The translations under genes were made by a program, and so were the position numbers. Positions 1 through 5,498 of a DNA stretch of 5,569 bases are shown here, one piece after another. The number at the start of each line of letters is the position of its first letter. The first letter of the stretch is position 1. This DNA comes from Dehalococcoidia bacterium (GTDB taxonomy: Bacteria; Chloroflexota; Dehalococcoidia; UBA2985), in NCBI GenBank assembly GCA_030740415.1, contig JASLXI010000078.1, positions 1 through 5,569 on the forward strand, given 5' to 3'. The notes under the pieces were generated by a model, which saw nothing but the letters and a program-made list of their open reading frames with translations, was not told the DNA's origin and did no database searches.

Positions 1-1
1 C

Positions 2-157
2 TATGGGCTGAGAGGTGCAGGGGAGCACCCCATCATCGCACCCCTGGCAGCCGTAGCCAACGCCGTGAGTCGCGCCGTCGGCGCTCGCATAAGGACGCTA
101 CCAATTACACCCGGCTCAGTCCTTGAGGCGATCGAGGAGAAGAACGCCAAGAAGTAG
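2..157 (+). CDS. Molybdopterin-binding subunit of a xanthine dehydrogenase/CoxL-family hydroxylase, C-terminal end (partial)
   Basis: Only the last 51 codons lie in the window; the frame is open from base 2 and ends at TAG 155-157. The peptide begins YGLRGAGEHP, then has an alanine-rich stretch (PLAAVANAVSRAVG) and ends RTLPITPGSVLEAIEEK. This order, a G-x-G-E motif, an Ala/Asn-Ala helix and L-P-[IL]-T-P-x-x-V-L, is the typical C-terminus of the large Mo-cofactor subunit of the xanthine dehydrogenase / aldehyde oxidase / CO dehydrogenase family. In that family the Glu of G-x-G-E (codon 23-25 here) is the active-site base next to molybdenum, and it is retained. The family hydroxylates aromatic heterocycles, aldehydes or CO with water as oxygen source, but 51 residues cannot fix the substrate. 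FAD and 2Fe-2S subunits would be expected nearby, outside the window. A strong hairpin follows 28 nt after the stop, so this is probably the last gene of its transcript. Confidence 0.88.
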   Translation, partial: YGLRGAGEHPIIAPLAAVANAVSRAVGARIRTLPITPGSVLEAIEEKNAKK

Positions 158-185
158 GCTACATCATCCTCCAACACGAACCAGA

Positions 186-220
186 ACGTCCGCTGGCTTG
201 GTATCCGAGCCAGCGGACGT
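186..220. terminator. Bidirectional intrinsic terminator hairpin between convergent genes
   Basis: ACGTCCGCTGGCT (186-198) is exactly complementary to AGCCAGCGGACGT (208-220). The nine bases between can add a G-T wobble and two G-C pairs, giving a 16-bp stem closed by a three-base loop (202-204). On the + strand it is followed by ATTGTTT, and on the - strand by a moderately T-rich stretch. It lies between a + gene ending at 157 and a - gene ending at 254, so it can end both transcripts. The T-tracts are not long, so some readthrough is possible. Confidence 0.85.
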
Positions 221-253
221 ATTGTTTGAGAAACGTTTTAGCTACCGCTACTT

Positions 254-1081
254 CTATTTGATCTTGTAGACGGCGGGGCGCACCTCCACCTCCACTTTAT
301 TCTCCCTAACCAGCTTGGCAAGGTGAGCCGAGACGTTCCTTGCCGCGGCCCCTCGCAGCCCTTTGTTCAGATTCCTAGGATATATATCCCTCACCATTGC
401 TCCCACGTCTCCAATGCCTTTTCTCAGAGACTCCAGCACCTGCTCCTCACGCTCGTTCCGATGTCTGATGTACCATGATATAAGTCGCGAGCCCCTAGGC
501 TTGGGCACAACCGGGCCATGACCGGGACAGATGACCTCGGTCCTGTAGCGCGATAGCTTCTCCAGGGAATTCATGTAGTCAGCCAGGTCCTGCACTGTGG
601 AGGAGGAGGCACCGAGCACGGTGTCTCCGGTAAACATCACCCTGTCGCGGGCCATGTAGTAACAGACGTGGGCTTCTTCATGCCCGGGAGTGAAAATGGC
701 GTTCAGAAAAACACCGCCTCCCGCTGCAATGCGCTCCCCCGCCTTCAGCTTTACCACGTTATCCTCCCCGACAACCACGCCCAGGCGTCCAACCAGCTTG
801 GGATGGCAGCGGACCGGAGCCTGAACCACCTCAAATATGCGGTCAAGGCCTCCGATATGGTCGCCGTGAGCATGAGTGATGGCTATTGCGATTATCTTCG
901 GACGGCCAAGCTGTTCGTAACCATCTAGTATTTGTCTGGTCCATTCCCTGTCCTGCTCACCGGTGTCAACAATGACCATGCCTTCGGAGGGGTCACCGGC
1001 AAAGAAGATATTGGAGCCTCCAGGGTGAGCCGCGGCGGTGTCCGCAACATGCACCGAATACACATGGGGTGTGACCTGCAT
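254..1081 (-). CDS. LACTB2-like metallo-beta-lactamase-fold hydrolase with C-terminal winged helix
   Basis: The product is a 275-residue cytoplasmic MBL-fold enzyme with no signal peptide. Metal ligands are visible in order: THAHGDH (H70, H72, D74, H75), PGHEEAH (H134), FTGD (D153) and CPGHGP (H188). This is the complete two-metal set of the fold. Residues about 210-270 start with a helix HRNEREEQ and continue as a small helical domain resembling the BLACT winged helix of the LACTB2 group. Human LACTB2 is a single-strand RNA endonuclease, while bacterial relatives are often labelled only as hydrolases or glyoxalase II-like, so the substrate here is not settled. I chose ATG 1081 (MQVTPHVYS) rather than the ATG at 1180: AGAGG sits 7 nt upstream, the N-terminus then matches the family, and the longer form would overlap the preceding gene by 62 bases. 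It lies 37 nt behind the NYN-domain gene and is probably its operon partner. Confidence 0.9.
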   Translation of the reverse strand: MQVTPHVYSVHVADTAAAHPGGSNIFFAGDPSEGMVIVDTGEQDREWTRQILDGYEQLGRPKIIAIAITHAHGDHIGGLDRIFEVVQAPVRCHPKLVGRLGVVVGEDNVVKLKAGERIAAGGGVFLNAIFTPGHEEAHVCYYMARDRVMFTGDTVLGASSSTVQDLADYMNSLEKLSRYRTEVICPGHGPVVPKPRGSRLISWYIRHRNEREEQVLESLRKGIGDVGAMVRDIYPRNLNKGLRGAAARNVSAHLAKLVRENKVEVEVRPAVYKIK

Positions 1082-1088
1082 AATATAA

Positions 1089-1093
1089 CCTCT
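1089..1093 (-). promoter_or_regulatory. Ribosome binding site deciding the MBL-fold gene start
   Basis: AGAGG on the minus strand, 7 nt before ATG 1081. It lies in the 37-nt gap after the NYN-domain gene's TAG (1121-1119). It supports translation beginning at MQVTP instead of the upstream in-frame ATG at 1180, which lies inside the preceding gene. Confidence 0.65.
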
Positions 1094-1118
1094 AAGGAGT
1101 TTTCGGCGAAGATGTTTG

Positions 1119-2096
1119 CTATCGTCGAACGATGGCGTTGCGGTCCCTGCGCCATATGCTACCCAGACGCTCACTGGCATCGAGAAGTTTCTGAAGGGTC
1201 TTGTAGTGTGAGGCGCTCAGCTTGGGTACGCCAAGAACCGCAGCTGCGGACGCGGCCGCAGAGGGGCCCGGTATCGAGTGACCAGGGTTGGGTGCTCGCT
1301 GAGACCATGCCGCATCTATTTTGGGCCCCCATACCTCTGAGTCAAGAGGCTCAATCACTGAAGCAGAAGGAGCGCTCAGGTCCGCCAGTTCCACATTGAC
1401 ATCTCCTGGTCCCCTTGGTCGGGTTACCCTTACCTCAGAAGACGCCTCCAGGTATTTCGTGAAGGTGGAGTGACCCAGCGCGCGGAAATCGAAGCTGGGG
1501 TCCAGACGTTGAAGGGTCTGGCGAAGCTTGCTCCCAACTACCCTCCCATCTTCATCCATAGCAGCCTTCATAGCGCGAAGAATAAGGGTGTCAGACAGGG
1601 CATTTGACCGCGTCTTCTTTGCAACATGTGCCTGCCGCCGCGGCCTATTATCCTGGTCCAGGTAAAAGTATCTGTCGCAGGATATGACCAACGCACGGGA
1701 GGCCGTGGCCTGTCTGCCAGCCCCGATCACGGATTTCCCTCCTGCCCTTAGCTTGCTCACCAAGGGAACGAAGTCGCTATCGGAAGAGACGATTACAAAG
1801 GTATCTATGGGGGACTGATAAAGGAGATCAACGGCATCGATGACGAGCCGGATATCGCTGGAGTTCTTGCCTGATCCGGTCATATGGAAAAGGTGGACAG
1901 GCTCGATACCAAGCTGGAGAACCTGCTCCCGTGTGCTGCGGGCAGTAGACCAGTCAGCATAGGCACGCTTGATAGTAATACGGCCTATATCGGATATTTG
2001 GTCAAAGAGCCACTGGATCGAATTCAGGCCAACGTTCTCAAAATCTATGAGAACGGCCACCTGACTCTCGGCATTCGTCCCTCCGTTGTTCACCAT
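1119..2096 (-). CDS. NYN-domain (PIN-like) putative ribonuclease with OST-HTH/LOTUS domain
   Basis: 325 residues, cytoplasmic. Residues about 12-148 form an NYN (LabA/DUF88-type) domain. It has VLIDFENV (D18, N21) after the first strand, SSDIRLVIDAVDLLY (D81, D87) and IVSSDSDFVPL (D106, D108). These are the conserved acidic residues that hold a catalytic metal in the PIN/NYN nuclease superfamily. After a basic linker (150-163), residues about 166-237 resemble an OST-HTH/LOTUS module: two helices, DEDGRVVGSKLRQTLQRLDP, then a strand-like VRVTRP. LOTUS domains bind RNA in several characterised proteins. The last 90 residues are rich in Ala, Ser and Pro and end in a basic helix (LSASHYKTLQKLLDASERLG...). 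The RNA target is unknown. ATG 2096 is preferred over GTG 2129 because AGGAG lies 5 nt before it. The gene is 56 nt downstream of the FKBP gene and 37 nt upstream of the MBL gene. Confidence 0.9.
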   Translation of the reverse strand: MVNNGGTNAESQVAVLIDFENVGLNSIQWLFDQISDIGRITIKRAYADWSTARSTREQVLQLGIEPVHLFHMTGSGKNSSDIRLVIDAVDLLYQSPIDTFVIVSSDSDFVPLVSKLRAGGKSVIGAGRQATASRALVISCDRYFYLDQDNRPRRQAHVAKKTRSNALSDTLILRAMKAAMDEDGRVVGSKLRQTLQRLDPSFDFRALGHSTFTKYLEASSEVRVTRPRGPGDVNVELADLSAPSASVIEPLDSEVWGPKIDAAWSQRAPNPGHSIPGPSAAASAAAVLGVPKLSASHYKTLQKLLDASERLGSIWRRDRNAIVRR

Positions 2097-2101
2097 ATCA
2101 A

Positions 2102-2106
2102 CTCCT
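2102..2106 (-). promoter_or_regulatory. Ribosome binding site deciding the NYN-domain gene start
   Basis: AGGAG on the minus strand with a 5-nt spacer (TTGAT) to ATG 2096. This is the strongest Shine-Dalgarno sequence in the window and rules in favour of the MVNNGGTN start over an upstream GTG at 2129. Confidence 0.75.
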
Positions 2107-2111
2107 GTCCT

Positions 2112-2125
2112 CTGGGCAGGCCCAG
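2112..2125. repeat. Small inverted repeat before the NYN gene's ribosome binding site
   Basis: CTGGG and CCCAG surround a four-base loop (CAGG on the + strand). In the mRNA the hairpin ends about 5 nt before the AGGAG of the NYN gene. The loop reads CCUG in the transcript and could pair with the CAGG of the Shine-Dalgarno region, so it might tune translation. It is short and may be chance in GC-rich sequence. Confidence 0.3.
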
Positions 2126-2152
2126 GCACGCGTCCATCTTTGAACCATATAT

Positions 2153-2891
2153 CTATTCGATAGAAACTAGCTCAATTTCAAAGGTCAGGGCTTGTCCAGC
2201 CAACCTGTGGTTGGCATCTACCACGAACTTCTCCGCGGTTACTTCCATGATGGTTCCTTGAGCACCGTTCTGAAATTGTACCGTGCTGCCCTCGGTGAAA
2301 CCATCGGGCAACTGGTCGATGGGAAACTCGACAATAAACTCATAGCTGTGCTCCCCGTAAGCTTCCGCAGGTTCCAGCCGCACGGTTTTGGAATCGCTTT
2401 TCTGCATGCCGTTAACCGCAGCGTCAAACCCAAGGATCATCTGTCCAGCGCCCAAGACAAAGGTAAGGGGCCCTCGGTCCCGGGAAGAGTCGAACTCTTC
2501 ACCACTATCCAAGGTCCCCATGTAGTGGACTGACACTCTATCTCCCTCTGTTGCAATTTGGTCATTCGACATAATGTTTCCGGACAGCCATACCGACGAA
2601 CCAAAACCCACAGCACCTAGTACAGCTACGCCATAAGTGATGACGGACACACCCCTAGAATTCTTAGCCCTCTGGCAAACATACCCTACAATCCAAATGG
2701 CTGGAAGAACGATCGCCACTTTCGTGTGCCAACCAACAAGTCCTGACAGCAACCCAGGTATTATGCCGATCAGGAATCCTAGCAATAAGAGTCCGGCTAT
2801 TAACGCAGTTAGGAATGAAAGTTGACCTCTCGATTCAGTGTCGGGCTTGTCAGCATAGCTAAGGCGTCGCCCAAAGTCACGTTTTCCTCAT
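2153..2891 (-). CDS. Membrane-anchored SlyD-like FKBP peptidyl-prolyl isomerase; N-terminus interrupted by an apparent +1 frameshift
   Basis: Numbering is from TTG 2785, the first start codon in the main frame (210 residues). Residues 1-19, 22-37 and 48-68 are hydrophobic, with basic QRAKNSR (38-44) between the second and third. Residues 80-210 are an FKBP domain: VHYMGTLDSG, EFDSS (F98, D99), QMILGF, AEAYGE (Y143) and LTFEIEL (F202), which are the usual pocket positions. An insert-in-flap segment (about 149-192, ending DANHRLAGQ) places it in the SlyD/MtFKBP17 class, without SlyD's His-rich tail. Such proteins speed prolyl isomerisation and act as chaperones. The TTG start has no ribosome binding site and falls mid-helix. 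The frame stays open upstream to 2887, encoding a basic N-terminus (RDFGRR) but no ATG, GTG or TTG. ATG 2891 lies one base out of frame; removing one A from AAAA (2885-2882) joins the two into 245 residues. With the N-terminus inside, the catalytic domain would be extracytoplasmic. First gene of the FKBP-NYN-MBL cluster. Confidence 0.85.
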
Positions 2892-2898
2892 GGTTCCA

Positions 2899-2926
2899 AT
2901 TATAGCGGGTTTCCTCCACAGGGCAA
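2899..2926 (-). promoter_or_regulatory. Sigma70-type promoter for the FKBP-NYN-MBL cluster, leaderless layout
   Basis: On the minus strand a perfect TATAAT (2904-2899) lies 16 nt after TTGCCC (2926-2921, 4 of 6 consensus bases). Only seven bases separate the -10 box from ATG 2891, so transcription should begin at or within a few bases of that ATG. This matches leaderless genes. It overlaps the promoter of the divergent hydrolase gene. Confidence 0.6.
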
Positions 2927-2938
2927 TCCCACTACAAT
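2910..2938 (+). promoter_or_regulatory. Promoter of the alpha/beta hydrolase gene, leaderless layout
   Basis: TACAAT (2933-2938, 5 of 6 consensus bases) stands six bases before ATG 2945, and no Shine-Dalgarno sequence lies between them. The -35 region is weak (TTTCCT at 2910-2915 with 17-nt spacing, 3 of 6). The spacing predicts transcription starting at or next to the A of ATG. The element overlaps the FKBP promoter on the other strand, so the two probably compete for polymerase. Confidence 0.5.
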
Positions 2939-2944
2939 GCGGGC

Positions 2945-4255
2945 ATGAACAAGGCCTTTCGAAACACCTTTGTCGGCACCGCTGGTGGTGGCGTCTTGGG
3001 AGCTGCTACCTGGGGTGCAATCCAGGTGTTCGACATATCGTCGTTGCTCGCGTGGATCATCGCCGGGTCGGCGGTCGGGGGATTCGAGGCAACCGCGTGG
3101 ATGATCATCAAGCGCCGGTTCAACACAAGCAGCACCCAGTACGACCCAGGAGATGGATATGGGGCTATGCCATCGACGGGAAACATAAAAAGGACTTCGG
3201 TCACCCTCATGGGCACAGTGTTCTTTGGCGTGGTGGGAGCCGTACACGGTGTCACCGCGACGGCCGCTTCATCCATCATCTTCCTTGGTGTCCTCTGGCT
3301 CTTCGCTCCTGCCCCCTTTGTTTTTCTGGCCCGCATGTCGCGGACTTGGACCCGCTACCGCGCATTTTCCAATTGGTATCTAGCCGTCTCCGCGGTTCTC
3401 AGCGCCATAGTGCTGGCGGGAGTGGGCTGGAAGGGCTCTGAAGATGGCATCCATCCAACTCTAAACGACGATCTGCCAATATTGGCGGACTATCCTCGAC
3501 TGGAGGCAACACTTGAAGGCGTGACGTTCCCAAGCAGCGACGGCACTCTCCTAGCGGGCTGGTTTATCCCTGGAGAGAGTCCCAGGACCGTAATCCTTCT
3601 CCACGGTTTCACCGATATAAGAGACAAGATGCTACCCCACGCCAACTTCCTCCACGGCGCGGGCTATTCCGTGCTCCTCTTCGACTTCCGCAGTCGCGGC
3701 GAAAGCGAAGGCGATGCCGTAACGCTGGGCTTCCATGAACGTGGTGATGTACAGGGTGCCGTGCAGTTCTTGAAGGACCGTGAAAACGCCGACGGTGAAA
3801 ACATTGGAGTGCTTGGAGTCTCTATGGGCGCGGCCACCGCTATCATGGTCGCCGCGGAGACTCCAGAGCTAAAAGCGGTGGTATCGGAGTCCGCTTTCAA
3901 GAGCATTGACAGTGCCATCGCCAGCGCCTTTGAGCACTTCATACACCTGCCAGCCTTTCCCTACGCCCCCATAACGGTGTTCATCATAGAACAGCGCCTC
4001 GGCCTCAACACCAACCAGGTTGTGCCAGAGGAGTACGTGGGCCTCATAAGCCCCCGGCCTGTGTTCATCATCCACGGCCAGGAAGACGAGACAATTGTTC
4101 CCGAGGATGCCGATGCCCTCTACTCCGCGGCCAAAGAGCCCAAGGAAAGTATCTGGTTTATCCCAGATGCGGGCCACGCTGAGGGCGCAGAGGCCGCCCC
4201 CGAGGAGTACGCCAGGCGAGTAGTGGATTTCTTTGATCGATACCTAAAGCCGTAG
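2945..4255 (+). CDS. Membrane-anchored alpha/beta hydrolase (serine hydrolase) with five predicted N-terminal membrane segments
   Basis: 436 residues in two halves. Residues 1-162 hold about five hydrophobic segments (8-28, 33-55, 86-104, 106-128, 144-161). Basic loops KRRF (56-59) and RMSRTWTRYR (130-139) suggest N-terminus inside and, after five passes, the catalytic half outside. Residues about 186-436 are an alpha/beta hydrolase: oxyanion-hole HGFTD (220-224), FDFRSRGES (246-254), nucleophile elbow GVSMG with S293, HGQEDETI with D381 as acid, and DAGHAEG with H411 as base. The triad is complete and correctly ordered. The half resembles YqkD/BAAT-like and 'prolyl oligopeptidase-like' hydrolases, which include esterases and peptidases; the substrate cannot be read from sequence. 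The membrane half matches no family I can name. ATG 2945 has no Shine-Dalgarno but sits six bases after a -10 box. The gene diverges from the FKBP gene and converges on the oxidoreductase gene. Confidence 0.92.
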   Translation: MNKAFRNTFVGTAGGGVLGAATWGAIQVFDISSLLAWIIAGSAVGGFEATAWMIIKRRFNTSSTQYDPGDGYGAMPSTGNIKRTSVTLMGTVFFGVVGAVHGVTATAASSIIFLGVLWLFAPAPFVFLARMSRTWTRYRAFSNWYLAVSAVLSAIVLAGVGWKGSEDGIHPTLNDDLPILADYPRLEATLEGVTFPSSDGTLLAGWFIPGESPRTVILLHGFTDIRDKMLPHANFLHGAGYSVLLFDFRSRGESEGDAVTLGFHERGDVQGAVQFLKDRENADGENIGVLGVSMGAATAIMVAAETPELKAVVSESAFKSIDSAIASAFEHFIHLPAFPYAPITVFIIEQRLGLNTNQVVPEEYVGLISPRPVFIIHGQEDETIVPEDADALYSAAKEPKESIWFIPDAGHAEGAEAAPEEYARRVVDFFDRYLKP

Positions 4256-4260
4256 CTCTG

Positions 4261-4287
4261 AAAAAGGCCACCGCACCGGATGCCTTT
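4261..4287. terminator. Bidirectional terminator between the hydrolase and oxidoreductase genes
   Basis: AAAGGC (4263-4268) pairs with GCCTTT (4282-4287). Inside, CCG (4271-4273) pairs with CGG (4277-4279) around a three-base loop, separated from the outer stem by a small internal loop. Read on the minus strand, the stem ends in GCCTTTTT, a normal T-tract. The element overlaps the TAA (4288-4286) of the oxidoreductase gene and lies 5 nt after the hydrolase stop. It looks better suited to the minus strand; on the + strand only TTTAAT follows. Confidence 0.6.
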
Positions 4288-5368
4288 AATCGATATGCTG
4301 ACGGGTTCCCTGATCCGAAGCCCTCTGTATGGCATCGAGGAGCTTGTGACGCACCACGGCGGTATCGAAGTCGGGCTCTGCGGGCTGTCCGGAGCAGATA
4401 GCCTCTCCAAACCGCCGGTACATCTGGGCGACGTTGAAGGCTGGGCCTTGAGGCACGTTATCCGGCACCCATGTGAGACGTTCCGGAATCTCCATCTCTT
4501 GAAGAGCAGTATCACCGGCCTTGCCACCCAGCAAGCGGCTGTCGCTACCCTCTACAACCAGCGTCCCTTCCCGCCCGTAGATTTCCAGGCGCTGTCCGCT
4601 GCCATGAGCCGGTTGGGAACCGACGTTGGCTGACACCACCGCGCCGTTTGCCAGCTTGCCGCTGACCAGGATGTTGTCGGGTGAAGTCACATCTAGGGAA
4701 CGCCTGGTGTCGCTTTCTAACCACTTGGTGGTCTGTGTACTGACCACACCGGACACATCTTTGATCTCTCCGACGCACATGCTCAGGGCATCGATGACGT
4801 GTCCGAAGGAGATGGTCATGGTATTTGCGCCCTTCGTCACATCTCGCATCCACGTCCGGTCGGAGGTGCGGGTCGCACCTCCGGTTCCCATCTGACTCAG
4901 GTTGCAGGCCACCACATCGCCTATGTAGCCCTCTTCAATCATCTCCTTAAGCCGCAGATAAATGGGAGAACAGCGCCTCTGCATTCCGGCCAGGGTGCGA
5001 ACACCCTTCGCCCGGGCCAGTTCCGCCATCTCTTCGGCCTCGGCCAGGTTTGCACCAAGGGGCCACTCGGTGAAGACATGCTTCCCCGCGTTGAGGGCAG
5101 CCATAGTCATCTCGTAATGAAAGGGCACGCGTATCACCACCGACACCACATCGATGTCCGGGTGCTCCACCATCTCACGATAGTCATGGAAGGCCAGTTG
5201 TGCCCCAAACTTCTCCTTGGATGCCGCGGCCGTCTCAGGGCGAGAGGTACACACGGCAGTCAGAGCAAACTCAGGCAGCGCTAGGATGGCAGGAAGGTGC
5301 GCCCTAGGACCCCATCCGTTGCTAACATTGGCCCCGATAATTCCTACACGTATCTTCTGCTCAGCCAT
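4286..5368 (-). CDS. Gfo/Idh/MocA-family oxidoreductase, Gal80-like, with Trp replacing the catalytic Lys
   Basis: 360 residues. Residues 5-120 are an N-terminal Rossmann fold: IRVGIIGANVSNGWG (glycines 9, 12, 18, 20), then AVCTSR at the end of strand 2, where the NAD(P) ribose is bound. Residues about 125-360 are the alpha/beta C-terminal domain, with GDVVACNLSQMG, G180-GANTMTISFGHVID (H190, D193) and EIYGREGTLVVEGSD. The family usually oxidises or reduces sugars and cyclitols with NAD(P). The EKP motif, whose Lys is catalytic in most members, reads EWP here (E101-W102-P103). Together with NGWGPRAHLPAI, RRCSPIYLRLKEMI-EEGYIGD and SFGHVIDAL this resembles the Gal80 / galactose 1-dehydrogenase-like branch; yeast Gal80 is a non-enzymatic regulator with EWA at this site. 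Activity is therefore uncertain. ATG 5368 (MAEQKIRV) has AGGAG only 2 nt upstream; ATG 5413 would add 15 residues. No operon partner is visible. Confidence 0.9.
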   Translation of the reverse strand: MAEQKIRVGIIGANVSNGWGPRAHLPAILALPEFALTAVCTSRPETAAASKEKFGAQLAFHDYREMVEHPDIDVVSVVIRVPFHYEMTMAALNAGKHVFTEWPLGANLAEAEEMAELARAKGVRTLAGMQRRCSPIYLRLKEMIEEGYIGDVVACNLSQMGTGGATRTSDRTWMRDVTKGANTMTISFGHVIDALSMCVGEIKDVSGVVSTQTTKWLESDTRRSLDVTSPDNILVSGKLANGAVVSANVGSQPAHGSGQRLEIYGREGTLVVEGSDSRLLGGKAGDTALQEMEIPERLTWVPDNVPQGPAFNVAQMYRRFGEAICSGQPAEPDFDTAVVRHKLLDAIQRASDQGTRQHID

Positions 5369-5370
5369 TG

Positions 5371-5375
5371 CTCCT
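5371..5375 (-). promoter_or_regulatory. Unusually close ribosome binding site of the oxidoreductase gene
   Basis: AGGAG on the minus strand with only two bases (CA) before ATG 5368, where 5-9 is usual. It still favours 5368 because the protein then begins eight residues before the first Rossmann glycine, as is common in the family. The short spacer leaves the ATG at 5413 as a real alternative. Confidence 0.45.
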
Positions 5376-5418
5376 ACTGTGCCCGGTACATTACACGACG
5401 AATCTAGCCACATGAGGC

Positions 5419-5447
5419 AGTATAATCGATGGGAGACTGGATGACCA
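5419..5447 (-). promoter_or_regulatory. Sigma70-type promoter of the oxidoreductase gene
   Basis: On the minus strand TGGTCA (5447-5442, 4 of 6) and TATACT (5424-5419, 5 of 6) are 17 nt apart. The predicted start of transcription is near 5411-5413. That gives a leader of about 43 nt to ATG 5368, or a near-leaderless mRNA if ATG 5413, five bases after the -10 box, is used. Confidence 0.55.
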
Positions 5448-5482
5448 GAGAATCTCCAGTGCCAATCTCGCGCATGAGAAAT

Positions 5483-5498
5483 ATAGCGTATCCGCTAT
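5483..5498. repeat. Short inverted repeat upstream of the oxidoreductase promoter
   Basis: ATAGCG (5483-5488) and CGCTAT (5493-5498) are exact complements around a four-base spacer. The element is about 36 bp upstream of the -35 box of the oxidoreductase promoter. It could be a regulator's dyad or the end of a terminator from outside the window, but there is no T-tract and no second copy. Confidence 0.3.

Noticed and set aside
1082..1180. Longer N-terminus for the MBL-fold protein from ATG 1180
   Set aside because: It overlaps the NYN gene by 62 bases, and its extra residues do not resemble the family. A ribosome site is properly placed for ATG 1081.
932..1399. A 155-codon + strand open frame across the MBL/NYN junction
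   Set aside because: It lies antisense to two well-supported genes, has a composition unlike a folded protein and shows no motif.
2239..2533. Overlapping open frames on both strands inside the FKBP gene
   Set aside because: These are by-products of the FKBP coding frame, whose domain motifs run without a break through the region.
2890..3441. A 183-codon open frame on the + strand overlapping the hydrolase start
   Set aside because: It runs in another frame over the hydrolase gene, is rich in Cys, His, Arg and Trp without any domain pattern, and has no ribosome site. The hydrolase frame has clear membrane segments and motifs.
4120..4527. A 135-codon minus-strand frame bridging the hydrolase end and the oxidoreductase end
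   Set aside because: It overlaps two strong genes in other frames and crosses the terminator between them, with no protein-like pattern.
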